Assembly: GCA_023415935.1 (NCBI GenBank)
Contig: JAEZIX010000101.1
Coordinates: 1 to 15,312 of the forward strand
Source: Cyanobacteria bacterium OH_CDB_20
GTDB lineage: Bacteria; Cyanobacteriota; Vampirovibrionia; Gastranaerophilales; Gastranaerophilaceae
Direction of reading: 5' to 3'
DNA: 15,312 bases
Part shown: in pieces, positions 13,821 to 15,312 of the stretch
Numbering within the stretch: the first letter of the stretch is position 1
Layout: each line of letters begins with the position of its first letter
Notes under the pieces: model-generated
Seen by the model: the letters and a program-made list of their open reading frames with translations, nothing else
What the model was told of the DNA's origin: nothing
The model's database searches: none
Position numbers and translations under genes: made by a program

Positions 13821-14288
13821 TTATTCAGATATCTCGCAAACGTCAACCCATTTGCCGCCTGTTACTTTTTCAAGGTCAGTTAGAGAAATCTTTACAGCAT
13901 TAGACCTCATGCCTGCAGCAGGGTATACAACGTCGTATCTTTTTAGACTCTCATCAAGGTATACTTTTACATCAGAGTTTAATCCAAAAGGGCAGACGCC
14001 ACCGATTGGGTGTCCTATTTGAGTTTCAACGTCGTCACCTTGAAGAAATTTTGCTTTTTGACCAAAAGTATCTTTGAATTTTTTATTATTTAATCTTGCC
14101 TTACCCATAACAACAATAACGATGGGACCTTCTTTTGTTGCCAGTGAAAGAGTTTTTGCAATCTCGCCTTCCGTGCATCCAAGTGCTTTTGCAGCAAGTT
14201 CAACTGTCGCTGTTGAGTTTTCAATCTCAATGTAGTTATCAAATAAATTGTTATCTTTTAATTCTTTTTTTACTAATTCAAGATTCAT
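13821..14288 (-). CDS. YbaK/EbsC-type aminoacyl-tRNA deacylase (prolyl-tRNA editing superfamily)
   Basis: The protein has 155 aa, the typical length. Features include GEIAKTL (41-47) with Lys45 at the family's catalytic position, VIVVMGKARLNNKK, and the GHPIGGVCPFGL segment (92-103) that carries the conserved GG-x2-P loop. The C-terminus has RYDVVYPAAGMRSNAVKI. YbaK-type proteins hydrolyse Cys-tRNA(Pro); related subfamilies act on other mischarged tRNAs. The PIGGVCPFG variant suggests a free-standing trans-editing factor, but its exact substrate cannot be told. It starts 19 bases after the bioB stop and is probably co-transcribed, with AGGTTGAG as its ribosome site. Confidence 0.9.
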   Translation of the reverse strand: MNLELVKKELKDNNLFDNYIEIENSTATVELAAKALGCTEGEIAKTLSLATKEGPIVIVVMGKARLNNKKFKDTFGQKAKFLQGDDVETQIGHPIGGVCPFGLNSDVKVYLDESLKRYDVVYPAAGMRSNAVKISLTDLEKVTGGKWVDVCEISE

Positions 14289-14307
14289 CTTCTCAACCTA
14301 TCATTCG

Positions 14308-15246
14308 TTAATCTTTTAAAACGCAAAGTCCTTGTTCTTCAACAAGTTTATTGTCATTTTCAGGAGTTGAGCCTGTTGTAGTAAGATAATTACCAACTAA
14401 AAGGGCATTTATACCTGCTTTTAACCCGAGTTTTTGGTATTCGTCAGAGAACCTTGTAGTCCTGCCGCCGGCGTACCTTAAAAGGGCTTTCGGCATCGCT
14501 ATTCTAAAGATACAAATAGTTCTTAGAATTTCTTCTTCATCAATTGCAGACTCTGTATGTTCTAATGGTGTACCTTCTATAGGGTTTAAAAAGTTTATCG
14601 GAACAGATTTTGGATTAAGTTCTGCAAGTTCAAGAGCCATTTCTACTCTTTGTTCTCTAGTTTCTCCCATACCGATAATAACACCTGTACAAGCTTCCAT
14701 ACCATATTTTTGGATAAGTTTTACCGTATTTACTCTGTCTTCAAACTTATGAGTTGTGCAAATATCGCTGTGGTAAGACTCTGCTGTATTTATGTTGTGG
14801 TTATATCTTTCAACACCTGCTTCTTTAATCTTTTTAACCTGATCTTCTGAAAGAATACCAAGTGAGCAGCAAGAATGAAGTCCTTCGACTTCTTTTACAG
14901 CTTTAATCATCTCGATTATTTTTTCAAAGTCATCCCCTTCAGGCGCTCTTCCTGAAGTAACAATACAAAATCTTGTTGCGCCATTTTCCTTTGCGCTTAT
15001 TGCAGCTTTTCTTACTTCTTCAACTTCAAGTAAAGGATGAATATGAATATTTGCTTTATTGTGAGCACTTTGAGAGCAATATTTGCAATTTTCCTGACAT
15101 TTCCCTGTTTTTGCGCTTATTATGCTACAAAATTCTACAGTATTATTAAAATTTTCTTTCGTAATTGTTGAAGCCATGTCTAATAAATCATTTAAATCTT
15201 TATTGTATAAATCTAATAATTCATTAGCTGTATATTGATTTTTCAT
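14308..15246 (-). CDS. bioB: Biotin synthase
   Basis: This 312-aa radical SAM enzyme inserts sulfur into dethiobiotin in the last step of biotin synthesis. The radical SAM motif CQENCKYC carries Cys50, Cys54 and Cys57, which bind the [4Fe-4S] cluster. Cys94, Cys126 or Cys127, and Cys186, with an arginine near 257-262 (RYAGGR), match the BioB ligands of the second [2Fe-2S] cluster. YNHNINTAESYHSDI (148-162) and GMGETREQR (192-200) are classic BioB motifs. The length is slightly short of the usual 320-345, without any missing core motif. Other bio genes are not in the window. The ribosome site (AGGGAT, 9 bases before ATG) is modest. No clear BirA operator is visible upstream, though only 66 bases remain in the window. 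ybaK-type follows as the next gene. Confidence 0.97.
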   Translation of the reverse strand: MKNQYTANELLDLYNKDLNDLLDMASTITKENFNNTVEFCSIISAKTGKCQENCKYCSQSAHNKANIHIHPLLEVEEVRKAAISAKENGATRFCIVTSGRAPEGDDFEKIIEMIKAVKEVEGLHSCCSLGILSEDQVKKIKEAGVERYNHNINTAESYHSDICTTHKFEDRVNTVKLIQKYGMEACTGVIIGMGETREQRVEMALELAELNPKSVPINFLNPIEGTPLEHTESAIDEEEILRTICIFRIAMPKALLRYAGGRTTRFSDEYQKLGLKAGINALLVGNYLTTTGSTPENDNKLVEEQGLCVLKD

Positions 15247-15312
15247 TGTATAATATCCCTAAATTGTTTTGCTTACCGAATAACATCTAGTCTAGCAGAA
15301 AAAAATTTCTTG

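Noticed and set aside
15247..15312. Biotin repressor (BirA) operator upstream of bioB
   Set aside because: No TTGTTAAC-type dyad with the usual spacing can be seen in the 66 bases available.

Overview
The window is AT-rich chromosomal DNA from a didermic (Gram-negative type) bacterium. Three things support this: a tripartite RND efflux system with an outer-membrane channel, type IV pilus assembly genes, and a lipoprotein-type periplasmic adaptor. Two proteins carry an N-terminal PSFK(G/A)N tract, and bioB and DUF2023 genes are present. I associate this combination with gut Melainabacteria / Gastranaerophilales (non-photosynthetic Cyanobacteria relatives). The placement is an inference from style and gene content, not a proof.

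Layout. Positions 1-1928 (+) hold the end of a pilB/gspE-type ATPase gene, pilC, and a 102-aa unknown gene, which look like one operon. tRNA-Ile(GAT) and its terminator follow at 1971-2079. Positions 2081-3992 look like accessory DNA: a broken small gene, an orphan 288-aa gene with its own terminator, then a 550-base gene-free stretch. That stretch holds a perfect 32-bp palindrome, related inverted repeats and a tRNA 3'-end-like remnant. Its right end resembles the sequence just after tRNA-Ile, which suggests an old insertion at the tRNA. Positions 3993-4427 (-) hold a small FKGN-tagged protein. A Dps-like ferritin follows (4666-5217, +), then tRNA-Ala(TGC) (5354-5429) and a 108-aa unknown (5581-5907, +). 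A bidirectional terminator at 5966-5996 separates these from a tightly packed minus-strand operon (12042 down to 6007): a 69-aa unknown, a TolC-like channel, a CzcA-like RND pump and a CzcB-like lipoprotein adaptor. Their reading frames overlap by 11 and 8 bases and are then separated by 4.

Positions 12295-13029 (-) encode a 244-aa FKAN-tagged protein. Its central segment aligns without gaps to the catalytic segment of the chemoreceptor deamidase CheD, with Thr66, Cys72 and His89 at the spacing of the CheD triad. It shares an upstream element (TTTGTAGCAA-N3-TATATRTT, 54-60 bases before the start codon) with the other FKxN gene. This is the most interesting candidate system in the window: a co-regulated set of FKxN-tagged proteins that includes a possible deamidase.

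Positions 13327-13731 (+) encode a DUF2023 protein. Its promoter is near-consensus and carries a DtxR-like palindrome in the spacer, which suggests metal (iron or manganese) repression. Positions 15246-13821 (-) hold biotin synthase bioB followed by a YbaK-type aminoacyl-tRNA deacylase gene. Metal themes recur (ferritin, CzcA pump, DtxR-like site), but no metal regulator gene is present in the window.
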